Assembly (NCBI RefSeq): GCF_003858645.1
Contig: NZ_RQJP01000002.1
Span: 620,001-684,000, forward strand
DNA from: Larkinella knui
GTDB taxonomy: Bacteria > Bacteroidota > Bacteroidia > Cytophagales > Spirosomataceae
Direction of reading: 5' to 3'
Length of the DNA stretch: 64,000 nucleotides
This document shows, piece by piece, positions 44,943 through 53,974 of this stretch. Both the position numbers and the translations under genes were made by a program. Numbering within the stretch: position 1 is the first letter of the stretch; each line of letters begins with the position of its first letter. The notes under the pieces are model-generated. The model saw only the letters and a program-made list of their open reading frames with translations, did not search any database and was not told where the DNA came from.

Positions 44943-45341
44943 CTACTGTTGGAAGGTTTGGGTCACTAGTTCCGTATCCATGTACTCATTGATCGCCCGT
45001 AGCTTACCCTCTCTCAGAAAGCATACCCAGCAGTAGCGATTGTTATACAGTTTGCCCTCAGGCGTCGTGTTCGCACCAACGGCTTCAACCACTACATAAT
45101 CCCCATCCCCTATAATACGCCTAGCGCTCACTTTATAGGGAGGACGTAAGCTCGTCTTGACTGCCCCCCATAGATCATTGACCACCGACTGCTTACCCGC
45201 AAAGGTCTTCGACCATTGGTTACTACCCATCCAGGTCCACTGCATGTCGTCGGCCATAGCCTCCAGAAAAGGCTGATCATTGCCTAGGGCTAATTGGGCG
45301 AAAATCGTTTCCATCAGGTGTTTATTGTCCAGGGCGCTCAT
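44943..45341 (-). CDS. SnoaL/NTF2-like protein
   Basis: 132 residues, no signal peptide. 'MSALDNKHLMETIFAQLALG' starts the helical half and 'MADDMQWTWMGSNQWSKTFA' with 'YVVVEAVGANTTPEGKLYNN' and 'YCWVCFLREGKLRAINEYMD' give the curved sheet, typical of the SnoaL-like ketosteroid-isomerase-related fold. 84 bp downstream of the DHFR-like gene on the same strand. Confidence 0.85.
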   Translation of the reverse strand: MSALDNKHLMETIFAQLALGNDQPFLEAMADDMQWTWMGSNQWSKTFAGKQSVVNDLWGAVKTSLRPPYKVSARRIIGDGDYVVVEAVGANTTPEGKLYNNRYCWVCFLREGKLRAINEYMDTELVTQTFQQ

Positions 45342-45425
45342 AAGTGACCAATGAATAGCGTAAAATACGAGTAATGATTAACTGACAAAGGTTGCACCGG
45401 TGAATCTTAATAGTCTTTTTCCGGC

Positions 45426-45995
45426 TTATTCTCGAGCCGCATAATGTAACGTCACTACTCCCGAACCGAGCGTTTTTGATGTAAGCAACGTCAGCTTATT
45501 CATTGGGGTAGGTCTGTCAAAGAGGGGAATCCCTTCCCCAAGTAGGACCGGATGCAGTGTTAATTTGTATTCATCAATGAGGCCCAGTGACATGAAACTT
45601 TTGGCTAGGCCAGGGCTGCCGAAAATCACCAGATCTTTGCCGGGTTGCTGTTTCAGTCGGGTGATCTCATCGACCACATTGTCTCTGATCAGCCTCGTGT
45701 TAAGCCAGTCCGCACTGGGCAGGGTTGTGGAAAAAACGATTTTGGGAATCTGCTCCACCCAACGAGCATGGTTAAGTTCCTGTTGGCTGGCCGTTGGATC
45801 GGCTAAAACGGTAGGCCAGTAGCCTGCCATTAATTGATAGGTATGCTTGCCGTAAACCGGCGTGCCAACGGTTTTTACCAGTTCATCAGCAACGTGTTGG
45901 AGCTCCTGATTGTAGGATAAGAAACCCAGGCCACCGTGGATGTCGGCGGCAAAGCCATCTAAAGAGATGTGGGCGAATAAAACTAACTTTCTCAT
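45426..45995 (-). CDS. Dihydrofolate reductase family protein (RibD C-terminal-like)
   Basis: 189 residues. 'MRKLVLFAHISLDGFAADIH', 'TPVYGKHTYQLMAGYWP', 'KDLVIFGSPGLAKSFMSLGL' and 'LTLHPVLLGEGIPLF' are the landmarks of the YyaP/RibD-C branch of the DHFR fold, which binds NADPH. It is not the housekeeping folA type. The substrate is unknown. Same strand as the SnoaL-like gene; the two may form an operon. Confidence 0.9.
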   Translation of the reverse strand: MRKLVLFAHISLDGFAADIHGGLGFLSYNQELQHVADELVKTVGTPVYGKHTYQLMAGYWPTVLADPTASQQELNHARWVEQIPKIVFSTTLPSADWLNTRLIRDNVVDEITRLKQQPGKDLVIFGSPGLAKSFMSLGLIDEYKLTLHPVLLGEGIPLFDRPTPMNKLTLLTSKTLGSGVVTLHYAARE

Positions 45996-46317
45996 CTTGA
46001 TGATTAAAGGTCACAAAGCTACGGCTCCTTTCGAAAGGAGCCTGGGCGAAATGCGACAAATTAAGGGGGTGATCAAGCCATTTTGCGGTAAGGGAGTCAA
46101 ATGTTTGACGTTAGAATTAGAAATAGATTTGGTTTTTCATCTCCATCTCTTCCATGAGGCCAAGCCGATTGCTTCGCTTAAAATCCTTCTCAACGGCTTT
46201 CTCAAAAAAAGGCTCCTCCTTGAGACTGATAAGCGCTCATGCTTATCGAATGGGGCTAGTATCGAGACGGTTCACCCTAACGTATTTTGCTTGAAGTTTT
46301 GTACTTTGGCTAACATA
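45996..46317. other. Intergenic region, nothing recognised
   Basis: 322 bp upstream of the DHFR-like gene; presumably holds its promoter. Open frames here have no protein-like features. Confidence 0.35.
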
Positions 46318-46446
46318 ATGGTTGCGTATACCACAAATTTATCCCACCTCCCTACGATGCAGTTTACAAGAACGGTTCGCCTTGTACTAGCCTTGCTAAT
46401 CAGCTTTGTTGGAGGCATATTATTCATTATAGGCCAAGCCGTGTGA
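46318..46446 (+). CDS. Possible small single-pass membrane peptide
   Basis: 42 codons; the second half ('LVLALLISFVGGILFIIGQA') is one strong membrane helix preceded by Arg residues. A start at the inner ATG would give a 29-residue peptide. No homologue recognised; could be chance. Confidence 0.3.
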   Translation: MVAYTTNLSHLPTMQFTRTVRLVLALLISFVGGILFIIGQAV

Positions 46447-46548
46447 CAAACATAGTCTTATCTTACTCAGGAGCCATAATTAGTTTTTAGGAATAAGCTA
46501 ACTTATAAAACTACTCAAATCAGAAGACTCCTACATGAGACTAAATAA

Positions 46549-46588
46549 TGTCCGATCAGCTTCTTCAATCTGACTATTTGATCGGACA
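46549..46588 (+). terminator. Stem-loop between small ORF and aspartyl protease gene
   Basis: Perfect 10-bp inverted repeat TGTCCGATCA / TGATCGGACA with a 20-nt loop, followed by GCTTATTTTA. Weak intrinsic terminator or an operator in front of the gene at 46666. Confidence 0.45.
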
Positions 46589-46665
46589 GCTTATTTTAAC
46601 ACCTGTAAACTACCATCCGTAGCATACGGCAAAACAACAGTTATTTGTCATATCTAGAGCGAGTT

Positions 46666-47964
46666 ATGAGACAGTTAGGGATGCTTCTTATAGGGGCGGT
46701 ATTAATAGGTCAGGCAAGTTGTACTAGCAAAAAAACGGATAGCCAGTCGGCTAATGCCTTACTGGAGAGACAATTGCATTACAGTCTGAAGGAAAAAGAT
46801 TATTTTAAAGTAAATCAATTACTTGAAAATAGTGGAGAAGCAATAAGCCTCGAAAAAAGAACCTATTTCTCTGCCTTTGTCGCTAGTGCTTTTAATCAGC
46901 CTCAACAGGCCATTGTACTAACGGATCAACTGCTAAAAAAAAGGACTCCCTTTATCGGGGATTCTATACGCGTGGCCTTACTGATGCTTCAGCGTGACAA
47001 CTATTTCAAAACATTTCACTACCAGAAAGCGGCCTTACTAGGAAAAGAATTGGTTGAAAAGTACGAGACTATTTTAGGAAGCCAGCTTCATAATGTACAA
47101 AACACACTACTTATCCATCAGGCGTTGGCGAATACACCCCCTCAACAAGTACGTGTTCAGCCGGACAGCCTACACTGGAGACGAAACCGGATCGGGCTGG
47201 TCGAAATACCCATCCAATTAAACAATCAGCCCAGGAACATTATTTTTGATACACGCGCGCATCTATCCACCGTAACGAAAAGCTTTGCTAAACGGATAGG
47301 CTTGACCATTTTGCCGGTGACGTATGAAGAGTCAAGCGGAATCACGGGCAAAACGTTTAAATCGCAACTGGGCATTGCCGACAGTCTGTATGTTGGTCAT
47401 ATTCTGATCAGACATGTCGTATTCCAAGTGCTCCCCGATGAGATGCTCTATTTCCCCCCCATCCATTTTCAGATCCAGGGGATTCTGGGCTTTCCGGTTA
47501 TAACCGCTTTGAATCAGGTTCGATTCATTAAAGATGGTCGGCTATTGATTGGTGAAAAAGCGGTAAAAATGCCCTTTCGTAATTTGGCCTTTGATGGGTC
47601 AACGACGGTCGTTTCGTTAAAGTGTGAGGAAGATACCTTACCTTATCATTTTGATACGGGGGCAACCGGCACCGAGTTTTACAGCAACTATTTCCACAAA
47701 TACAAAACCAGAATTCTCAAGCAAGGCCTTACCCAACGGATTGAATCAGGTGGTGCAGGCGGTATGGCCCAACGCAGGGTCTATACGCTACCTTTAGTAA
47801 CGCTGTCTATTGGCCCTAAAAAAGTAACGCTCAGGGACATTGCAGTGCATACAACGCCCTCCTATCAGGGTCAGCCCTATTATGGCAATATTGGCCAGGA
47901 TGTGATTAATCAATTTGACGAAATGACCTTGAATTTTAAAGAAATGTATCTATCCTTTCAATGA
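46666..47964 (+). CDS. Tandem retropepsin-like aspartyl protease lipoprotein
   Basis: 432 residues from the ATG at 46666, which gives a lipoprotein signal with lipobox GQASC (Cys19). Residues ~25-160 are helical repeats (TPR-like). Two retropepsin-like domains follow: the first has 'IIFDTRAHLSTVT' (D195, Gly of the DTG motif replaced by Arg), the second 'YHFDTGATGTEF' (D330, intact DTGA), with 'GILGFPVI' and 'GNIGQDVI' as the hydrophobic-hydrophobic-Gly motifs. Two domains in one chain can form a pepsin-like pair. Anchored on the periplasmic or outer surface; target unknown. Confidence 0.85.
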   Translation: MRQLGMLLIGAVLIGQASCTSKKTDSQSANALLERQLHYSLKEKDYFKVNQLLENSGEAISLEKRTYFSAFVASAFNQPQQAIVLTDQLLKKRTPFIGDSIRVALLMLQRDNYFKTFHYQKAALLGKELVEKYETILGSQLHNVQNTLLIHQALANTPPQQVRVQPDSLHWRRNRIGLVEIPIQLNNQPRNIIFDTRAHLSTVTKSFAKRIGLTILPVTYEESSGITGKTFKSQLGIADSLYVGHILIRHVVFQVLPDEMLYFPPIHFQIQGILGFPVITALNQVRFIKDGRLLIGEKAVKMPFRNLAFDGSTTVVSLKCEEDTLPYHFDTGATGTEFYSNYFHKYKTRILKQGLTQRIESGGAGGMAQRRVYTLPLVTLSIGPKKVTLRDIAVHTTPSYQGQPYYGNIGQDVINQFDEMTLNFKEMYLSFQ

Positions 47965-48000
47965 ATGTCATATCGCTAAAAGGCAACAATGTTAGTGGTG

Positions 48001-48044
48001 GAGTCAGACATCACTAGTATTTCACCAGACGGATTGTCTGACTC
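48001..48044. terminator. Stem-loop between convergent genes
   Basis: Perfect 10-bp inverted repeat GAGTCAGACA / TGTCTGACTC with a 24-nt loop between the convergent protease and SnoaL-like genes. No T-run, so termination is only suggested by position. Confidence 0.4.
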
Positions 48045-48055
48045 GGATTAGGTAA

Positions 48056-48334
48056 CTAAAATATATCAAGAATAAGATCTACAAAGTGGCCATTGTGATC
48101 CGGTTTAGCCATTGCTGTCTGCCCAACCTGATGCGATTGTGCGCTGTAATATAGATTAGTGGATTCAGGCAGCGCAGCCCAGCAATCGCGCCAGGTCTTC
48201 GCATCAGCGGCAAAGTAAGACTGGGTTTCGCGCCGTATTGTCGCTTTGATTGCGGCCTCATCATCGGGTGTTTGGCCGAAAGCATTACCAACACCGAAGA
48301 CCATCAGGAACAGGAAGGTATATTTAGAGATCAT
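48056..48334 (-). pseudogene. Truncated secreted SnoaL-like protein
   Basis: 92 residues: a signal peptide (to NAFG/QTP), then 'DDEAAIKATIRRETQSYFAA' and 'AKTWRDCWAALPESTNLYYS', which match the start of secreted NTF2/SnoaL-like proteins of about 150 residues. The central sheet is missing: the sequence then changes to an unrelated 30-residue tail. Probably a 3'-truncated gene; it may still make a short secreted peptide. Confidence 0.55.
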
Positions 48335-48607
48335 GAGAGATGGATTGGATTTAACTTTCGTAACCTACTTAAAATCAAGCGGCTTAGCAATCCGGGGGCT
48401 CTAAATTCCAGCCTCTTTTTCAAGCGGTTTTAGGCAACGGCAGTTTGTATACGGACTTCGGGTGCCGTAATCACTCCGAAATCCACCACCCTCCGACCGG
48501 TTTTTCCCAAAAGTAGCAGGTATCGACTCATTTGTGACAGGTTTTCCGGGCGTTGAAGCCGACCTTTGATTCATTCAAACGGACACAAAAATCAACCATC
48601 ATACGCC

Positions 48608-49012
48608 ATGAAAACGCTCATCAAATCCCTGCTCGTTGCCTTTTCTCTGACTGCCGCTACCGTCTCTGCTTCGCAGGCAGAAAGCCATAAACCGGCCCGC
48701 CAGCCCAAACAGGCTGCGGCATTTCAGAGCAGTATGTATACCACCACTGAAGGCAAGGTTCAGATTGCCGTCAAGAAACAAACCGGCGGAAAAGTGGAGG
48801 TTCGACTGACCAACAGCGCCGGGAAAGAGTTCTTCGCGCAGTCGATTGGCAAACGCCAGGAAGCGGCTCGTGTCCGTCTGGACGTAAGTGACCTGCCCGA
48901 CGGGGTTTATCAGGTAGCCATCACCAATGGTGTTGAAACCACGACGCAGGCGCTAACGCTGGCAACGGCCCGGCAAACCGTGGCGGCCACCAGACTGGTC
49001 GCGGTTAACTAA
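48608..49012 (+). CDS. Small secreted beta-sandwich protein (DUF3244-like)
   Basis: 134 residues from the ATG at 48608. Signal peptide (to VSASQA), then a Lys/Gln-rich spacer and a single sandwich domain: 'KVQIAVKKQTGGKVEVRLTN', 'RVRLDVSDLPDGVYQVAITN', 'VETTTQALTLA'. The layout ('L-DLPDGVYxVxI') resembles DUF3244 and the T9SS C-terminal sorting domain fold. Function unknown; abundant in Bacteroidota periplasm-type proteins. Confidence 0.7.
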   Translation: MKTLIKSLLVAFSLTAATVSASQAESHKPARQPKQAAAFQSSMYTTTEGKVQIAVKKQTGGKVEVRLTNSAGKEFFAQSIGKRQEAARVRLDVSDLPDGVYQVAITNGVETTTQALTLATARQTVAATRLVAVN

Positions 49013-49195
49013 ACGGTAAGCCTGTTTCAGAACCACGAAGTAACCCTTTGCCAAATGCCGATACAGGCAACTATAGCCCGAACCGCAAAGGGGCCAAATC
49101 CTAGCTTTAGTGGGTTTTTCAACAACATCTTTTCCTACAAGCCGTTAGGAGCTATGTATAAAAGGATCTTCTCGCGAAGGTCTTTCGAGGGTGTA

Positions 49196-49230
49196 AATAA
49201 CCAGATAGCGCTGCGGTCTGGTTATTTTAT
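49196..49230. terminator. Intrinsic terminator
   Basis: 10-bp stem AATAACCAGA / TCTGGTTATT with an 11-nt loop, then TTTTAT on the plus strand. Ends the plus-strand gene at 48608 and lies downstream of the convergent REC-CRP gene. Confidence 0.75.
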
Positions 49231-49323
49231 TGGCAGACCCGCTTCCTGAAAACCGACTGGACAGTAGCGCCCCGACTACCCAAAACCGCCGGTCCCGATG
49301 GGTCACTCGCCACTGCCAAAGGG

Positions 49324-50370
49324 TCACCAGTTAGCCTTGCGCAGCTTTTCGGGTTGGAGCAACCGGATGCCGCCCGTTGCCGGCATTTCCAGCAAACCAT
49401 CCTGCCGGAATTCACTCAACGTACGAATCACGGTTTCGGTAGCGGTGCCGACAATTGCCGCCAGGTTGTCCCGCGTCAGCTGAATAACCTCCTCCTGATC
49501 AGGCTTGTAAAGACGGAGCAGCGCATCGGCCACGCGTCGCCGGATCGAATCATAGGCCATATTGAGCAACTGTTTTTCCCGTTCGTCAACGTAACCCGCC
49601 AGCATTTTAATGAACTGGCCGCTCACTTCCGGGTTTGCCAGCAGCAATTGCTGAAAATCTTCTTTCGGAATATAAACCAGTTCAGAATCTTCCAGCGTTA
49701 CCGCCGAGTCGGTATAATCACTGTTATCGAGTAAAGCCAGGTAACCAAAAAAATCCCCCGCGTTGTAAAGACCGGTAATGAATTCTTTCCCATCCTGGTT
49801 GGTCCGGATGGTTTTGACTTTGCCGGTTTTAAGAAAATACAATCGCGTTGGCGTGTCACCTTCCGAATACACAAATTGCTTTTTACGCATCACATGGGCC
49901 TTGCGATCCGCGGAGATCGTTTCCAGATTGGCCACCTGGCGGGCATGGGCCAGAAAATGATTCAACCCGTCCTGCTGAAGATTGTAGTTGGCTTCCACGT
50001 TTCGGAAACGGTTTAGCCGGCCTTCAATGGCACTCAGCAATTCCGACTCCTCGAACGGCTTGGTCAGGTAATCATCCGCTCCTGATTCCATACCCTTCCG
50101 GAATTCGGTCCGTTCGGTTTTGGCGGTCAGGAAAATAAAAGGCACGCCCGCCAGCTGGGGATTTTTATTGAAAATATGCAGTACGCCGTAGCCATCGAGC
50201 ACGGGCATCATAATGTCGCAGATCACCAGATCCGGTTTGTCGGCAAGGGCTTTTTCCACGCCGATCTTTCCATTTTCGGCCGTATAAACCCGATAGCCCG
50301 CCAGCTCCAGAATCTCGGCGGTATTTTCGCGGATAGCGTCGTTGTCTTCAATCAAAAGAATGGTTTTCAT
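49324..50370 (-). CDS. Response regulator with CRP/FNR-type output (REC-cNMP-HTH)
   Basis: 348 residues. N-terminal receiver (~1-120): 'TILLIEDNDAIREN', phospho-Asp in 'LVICDIMMPVLDG', 'FLTAKTER', 'YLTKPFEESEL'. Residues ~145-260 are a cNMP-binding-like beta roll ('YSEGDTPTRLYFLKTGKVKT', 'FFGYLALLDNSDYTDSAVT'), and the C-terminus is a Crp-type HTH ('LTRDNLAAIVGTATETVIRT'). No FNR Fe-S cysteines are visible. It overlaps the PAS kinase gene by 23 bp and is its probable partner. Confidence 0.93.
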   Translation of the reverse strand: MKTILLIEDNDAIRENTAEILELAGYRVYTAENGKIGVEKALADKPDLVICDIMMPVLDGYGVLHIFNKNPQLAGVPFIFLTAKTERTEFRKGMESGADDYLTKPFEESELLSAIEGRLNRFRNVEANYNLQQDGLNHFLAHARQVANLETISADRKAHVMRKKQFVYSEGDTPTRLYFLKTGKVKTIRTNQDGKEFITGLYNAGDFFGYLALLDNSDYTDSAVTLEDSELVYIPKEDFQQLLLANPEVSGQFIKMLAGYVDEREKQLLNMAYDSIRRRVADALLRLYKPDQEEVIQLTRDNLAAIVGTATETVIRTLSEFRQDGLLEMPATGGIRLLQPEKLRKANW

Positions 50371-51964
50371 ACGGAAAAACTAGCGTAACAGAGGTCCCTT
50401 CATTCAATGCACTCTGTAGTGACACCTGGCCACCCATCAACTCCACATACCGGGCCACAATGTGCAGGCCCAGGCCCGTACCCGATATATCCGTCACATT
50501 TTTAGCCCGGAAAAACCGCTCGAACAGGTGCTCCTGATCTTCAGCAGAAATGCCCACACCCTGATCCGCCACCGAGAGGGTCAACTTCCCCTCGGTGTCC
50601 GTTGCCCTGATGGTCACCGTTGATCCGGGTCCGGAATATTTCACGGCGTTGGAGAGCAGGTTGACTATAATTTTACGCAGCAGGGAAGGATCGAGCCAAA
50701 CCGGTGTCTGGCAGGCCAATTCGGTTTTTATCGTTTGCAGCGGTTTCAACAACTCCTGCATATCGGCCACGGTTTCGTTCACCAGTTGGGGAATATTGAC
50801 CGCTACGGGGTGGGCCACGACCTTTCCTTCTTCCAGTTTATCGACTGATAAAAATTCTTCGAGAATATCATTGAGGTGATTCACCGATGCCCGGATGCGG
50901 TTGAGGTGCTTCTGGCGGTTGATCTGGTGCTCGCTTCCGGGGTAGCGTTCGATCAACGCAGCCGATGTCAGCACCACCGTCAGAGGGGTGCGAAACTCGT
51001 GCGAAGCCATCGAAACAAAGCGCGATTTGAGCTCACCCAATTCCCGCTCCACAACCAGAGCCTTCGCCAGTTCGTCTTTCGACTGCTCCAGTTGCTCCAG
51101 TGTGGCCATGAGCGCCTGGGTGCGGTCGGCCACTTTCTGCTCCAGATCCGCATTGAGCCGCTCAATATGATCGCGGTGGGTCAGCAATTGCCGCTCGGCT
51201 TCTTTCTTGAAAGTGATATCGACAATGTAGGCTACGGCGTATAACTCATTTTCCAGCCGGAAGTAACTCAGGCTAATCTCGACCGGAAATACGGAGCCAT
51301 CTTTCCGTTGCGCATGGAGGTCGCGGTTATGACCCATCGCCCGCACCTGCGGCTGGGCGTTGAAAGACTGCCGGAGTTTTTCGTGGTACTTGCTGACCTC
51401 CCTGGGCACGAGTTGTTCAATCGTCAGCTTAAGCCACTCTTCGCTCGTATACCCAAACAGGTGTTCGGCCATTTGATTGGCTGAAACGATGTGGCCCTGT
51501 TGATCGCAGACTATAATACCGATGGTGGCATTGGAGAAAATTCCCTGATAGCGTCGCACACTGTGTTCCAGTTCGCGTTCGGCCTGGTGCAGACGCTCCT
51601 GGTCGATGAGCTGAATGAGCGCATACGGGCGGTTTCGGGTTGTGAACGTACTGATGATGAGGTGCCCCCAGAACGTCTGCCCATTTTCGCGCTCAATCTG
51701 CGTTTTTTCTTCATAGTGTCCGTCCCGAATCAGAAGCCCGATGAGCCGGTTCCAGGATTCTTCCTCCAGAGGCTGCGTCCGAACGGAACGCGACCGGACC
51801 GGATGCGCTAATAAAGCCTGTTCGGAAGTGAACCCAAGCATCTGCACGCCCGCCTGGTTGACATGAACGAAATGTTCTTCGCTCAAATCATAAATACCAA
51901 AGAAGTCATCACTTTTTTCGAAAAGTAGATCAATTAATGCCTCTGAGTATAGGTTTGTCAACAT
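50348..51964 (-). CDS. PAS-domain sensor histidine kinase
   Basis: 538 residues, no membrane segment, so a cytoplasmic sensor. Two PAS domains (~10-125 and ~138-255; 'GIIVCDQQGHIVSANQMAEH', 'RKDGSVFPVEISLSYF'), a coiled coil (~255-310), HisKA with 'MASHEFRTPLTVVLTSAAL', and HATPase ('LLRKIIVNLLSNAVKYSG', 'DQGVGI', 'GTGLGLHIVARYVELMGGQV'). Its 3' end overlaps the downstream REC-CRP gene by 23 bp, indicating translational coupling. Signal unknown; PAS and CRP-type output suggest redox or oxygen state. Confidence 0.94.
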   Translation of the reverse strand: MLTNLYSEALIDLLFEKSDDFFGIYDLSEEHFVHVNQAGVQMLGFTSEQALLAHPVRSRSVRTQPLEEESWNRLIGLLIRDGHYEEKTQIERENGQTFWGHLIISTFTTRNRPYALIQLIDQERLHQAERELEHSVRRYQGIFSNATIGIIVCDQQGHIVSANQMAEHLFGYTSEEWLKLTIEQLVPREVSKYHEKLRQSFNAQPQVRAMGHNRDLHAQRKDGSVFPVEISLSYFRLENELYAVAYIVDITFKKEAERQLLTHRDHIERLNADLEQKVADRTQALMATLEQLEQSKDELAKALVVERELGELKSRFVSMASHEFRTPLTVVLTSAALIERYPGSEHQINRQKHLNRIRASVNHLNDILEEFLSVDKLEEGKVVAHPVAVNIPQLVNETVADMQELLKPLQTIKTELACQTPVWLDPSLLRKIIVNLLSNAVKYSGPGSTVTIRATDTEGKLTLSVADQGVGISAEDQEHLFERFFRAKNVTDISGTGLGLHIVARYVELMGGQVSLQSALNEGTSVTLVFPYENHSFD

Positions 51965-52226
51965 AGGTCCGGGGTATATTCTTTATCAGGCATTTGCCAG
52001 ACGGGAATCTCCTTACCAAAGTACTATATTATACGTTGATAAATTGATAGCTATACGTTTAAATTTTTTAAGATTAAGTTGTAATTAATCTTGAATTTAA
52101 CCGGTTTCCCCGAAATATGTTTCAAATATCATCCCTATCTTCCAAGTCACCGAAATTAACTTATAGAGCCCTCAACGGATGGCCTGCTCACCCGATAGAT
52201 CATTTATTCCCTGGCCCGATAAAACA

Positions 52227-52275
52227 AACCAGCCATCGGAGTCCGTGGCAAATCCACAGATTCCGATGGCTGGTT
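52227..52275 (-). terminator. Strong hairpin, minus-strand terminator
   Basis: A 14-bp stem AACCAGCCATCGGA / TCCGATGGCTGGTT (52227-52240 with 52262-52275), with an inner GTGG/CCAC pair. Read on the minus strand it is followed by TGTTTTATC. It lies downstream of the SDR remnant. Confidence 0.65.
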
Positions 52276-52299
52276 ACAGAGTGAGTCAATACCGCCCGA

Positions 52300-52548
52300 T
52301 TACCGGGCCAGATAGCCACCGTCAACGGGATAATACGACCACGACCCCGTCACGAACGATGCTTTACCCGACGAAAGCCCGATGATCAGTTCCGCCACTT
52401 CTTCCGGGCGGCCAGCCGCCCGATGGGGTGAAGTTCAACCGCCAATCCGGTTTTATACTGAACATCCGTTTCATTGGTTTCTCGAAGCAACCCGAAACCG
52501 GCCGTTTTTCTCGGACGGAAAGCAAGCCCTGGGCGAATAATCACCCGG
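52300..52548 (-). pseudogene. SDR C-terminal remnant with frameshift
   Basis: In one frame '[11 protein letters not shown]' and, after a frameshift near 52425, '[20 protein letters not shown]' and 'PVDGGYLAR' form the typical end of a short-chain dehydrogenase. The Rossmann core and catalytic part are absent. A remnant next to the REC-kinase gene. Confidence 0.65.
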
Positions 52549-53658
52549 TCAAACGTCCGGCTGAGTGATTTGGCAGGGAAGCCAAACCATCACGTTCGTC
52601 CAGCCATCCGGCTTGCAAACGATCGACAGCAACCCATTGTTTAATTCAACCAGTTTTTTAACGATGGCCAATCCCAGCCCGAACCCCTGTTGTTCGTACT
52701 TTTTTCGTTCGAACTGGGTGTAGGGTGCAATTTGAGCCGTATTTTCGGGCTTAAACAGCTGGCCTTTATTCGACACGATAAGCCGATAGCCGCCTTCGTC
52801 CAAATACCCTTTGATCATCACTTCCGCCTGATCCGAAAACTTGGCCGCATTATCAATCAATTCATCTAAAATGGTGAACAGATTTTCGTCTGCGATCCGG
52901 AGTCGGGCGTCCATGACATCGATTTTCCAGCGAATTGTTTCCTCCTGACGGCTTTCAACCAGCCGGATTTGCTCTTTTACCTGTTCTAAATTAATAAGAG
53001 CCGTACCGCTCGTAAAAAAATCGTAGGCCGCGTGGCCGGGATCGATGTATTGCAGGGTATCGATCAGCTGAATGTTATCCAGCGACCGTTTCAGTCGCAA
53101 ACCGCAAACGCGTATGGTCTCCAGCATCGATACCGCATCTTCACCGGCAAACTCATCCAGGTGATCCCTCAGCAGCGTAGACAGTCCAATCACGCCGTTG
53201 AGCGACGTGTTGTATTCGTGCCCGGCCGTCTGGGCAATCTTCAGGCGTTGTTCGGCCATGCGGGCTTTTAGACTGGCTTTTCGTAAGGCTTCGCGCTGTA
53301 GCCGGCTTTCAATAGCCTGCAACAGGCTTTCGCCCGTAAACGGTTTGGTCAGATAATCATCGGCTCCCAGCGCCATACCCCGGCGCAGGTCCCTCATTTC
53401 GGTTTTAGCCGTCAGGAACATAAAGGGTACACTGGCCAGCGAGCGATTGTTCCGGATCGTTTCCAGCACCTGATGACCGTCCATATTCGGCATCATAATG
53501 TCGCACAAAATAAGATCCGGTCGCTGCAAAAAAGCCTTGGTAACGCCCTGTTTTCCATCCGCAGCCGTCTCTACTTCAAAGCCATTCAGGCGCAGCCACT
53601 CGGCCACATTTTCACGAATTTGCTCTTCGTCTTCAATAATCAATAGTTGTGTCGACAT
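52549..53658 (-). CDS. REC-histidine-kinase hybrid (receiver plus atypical kinase core)
   Basis: 369 residues from the ATG at 53658 (an upstream TTG at 53706 adds 16 residues of low credibility). Receiver at ~1-120 ('LLIIEDEEQIRENVAEWL', 'LILCDIMMPNMDGHQVL', 'YLTKPFTGESLL'). A short coiled coil precedes 'AGHEYNTSLNGVIGLSTL', where the H-box has HEYN in place of HEFRTP. HATPase follows ('LFTILDELIDNAAKFSD', 'QQGFGLGLAIVKKLVELNNG'), but the G1 box reads 'SNKGQ' without the usual Asp. Related receiver-kinase proteins pass signals between two-component systems. No output domain. Confidence 0.9.
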   Translation of the reverse strand: MSTQLLIIEDEEQIRENVAEWLRLNGFEVETAADGKQGVTKAFLQRPDLILCDIMMPNMDGHQVLETIRNNRSLASVPFMFLTAKTEMRDLRRGMALGADDYLTKPFTGESLLQAIESRLQREALRKASLKARMAEQRLKIAQTAGHEYNTSLNGVIGLSTLLRDHLDEFAGEDAVSMLETIRVCGLRLKRSLDNIQLIDTLQYIDPGHAAYDFFTSGTALINLEQVKEQIRLVESRQEETIRWKIDVMDARLRIADENLFTILDELIDNAAKFSDQAEVMIKGYLDEGGYRLIVSNKGQLFKPENTAQIAPYTQFERKKYEQQGFGLGLAIVKKLVELNNGLLSIVCKPDGWTNVMVWLPCQITQPDV

Positions 53659-53974
53659 AATCTGCCTGCGTACGTATAACGGTGGTTTACTTGCGGTAGT
53701 GAACAAACCATCCTACAGACGATGGTTCAGATTCCTGAAGAAAATGGCGCGGTTGTCGGACAAAATTAAAGTAGGGAAATCCGATTTTTAATGATCCGAC
53801 CTGACCAATACTATGATTAATATCACTAGTTTGATCGATACAAATCAGGAAATAATCCGTCGTTATTCAGTAGTACGGAAAGCCACAGCAGCATTGAATT
53901 CACCAGGCTGGCTGATGCAAAAAAAACAGGAACCAACCGATCCCTGCTTTTCTATTTACTCAGCTTACTCTTCA
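53659..53974. other. Intergenic region, nothing recognised
   Basis: 316 bp between the REC-kinase start and the universal stress gene end, both on the minus strand. No gene seen; probably holds the REC-kinase promoter. Confidence 0.35.

Noticed and set aside
45940-46446. 168-codon plus-strand frame upstream of the aspartyl protease
   Set aside because: Its first part overlaps the 5' end of the DHFR-like gene in antisense and has random composition; only the last 42 codons were kept as a doubtful small ORF.
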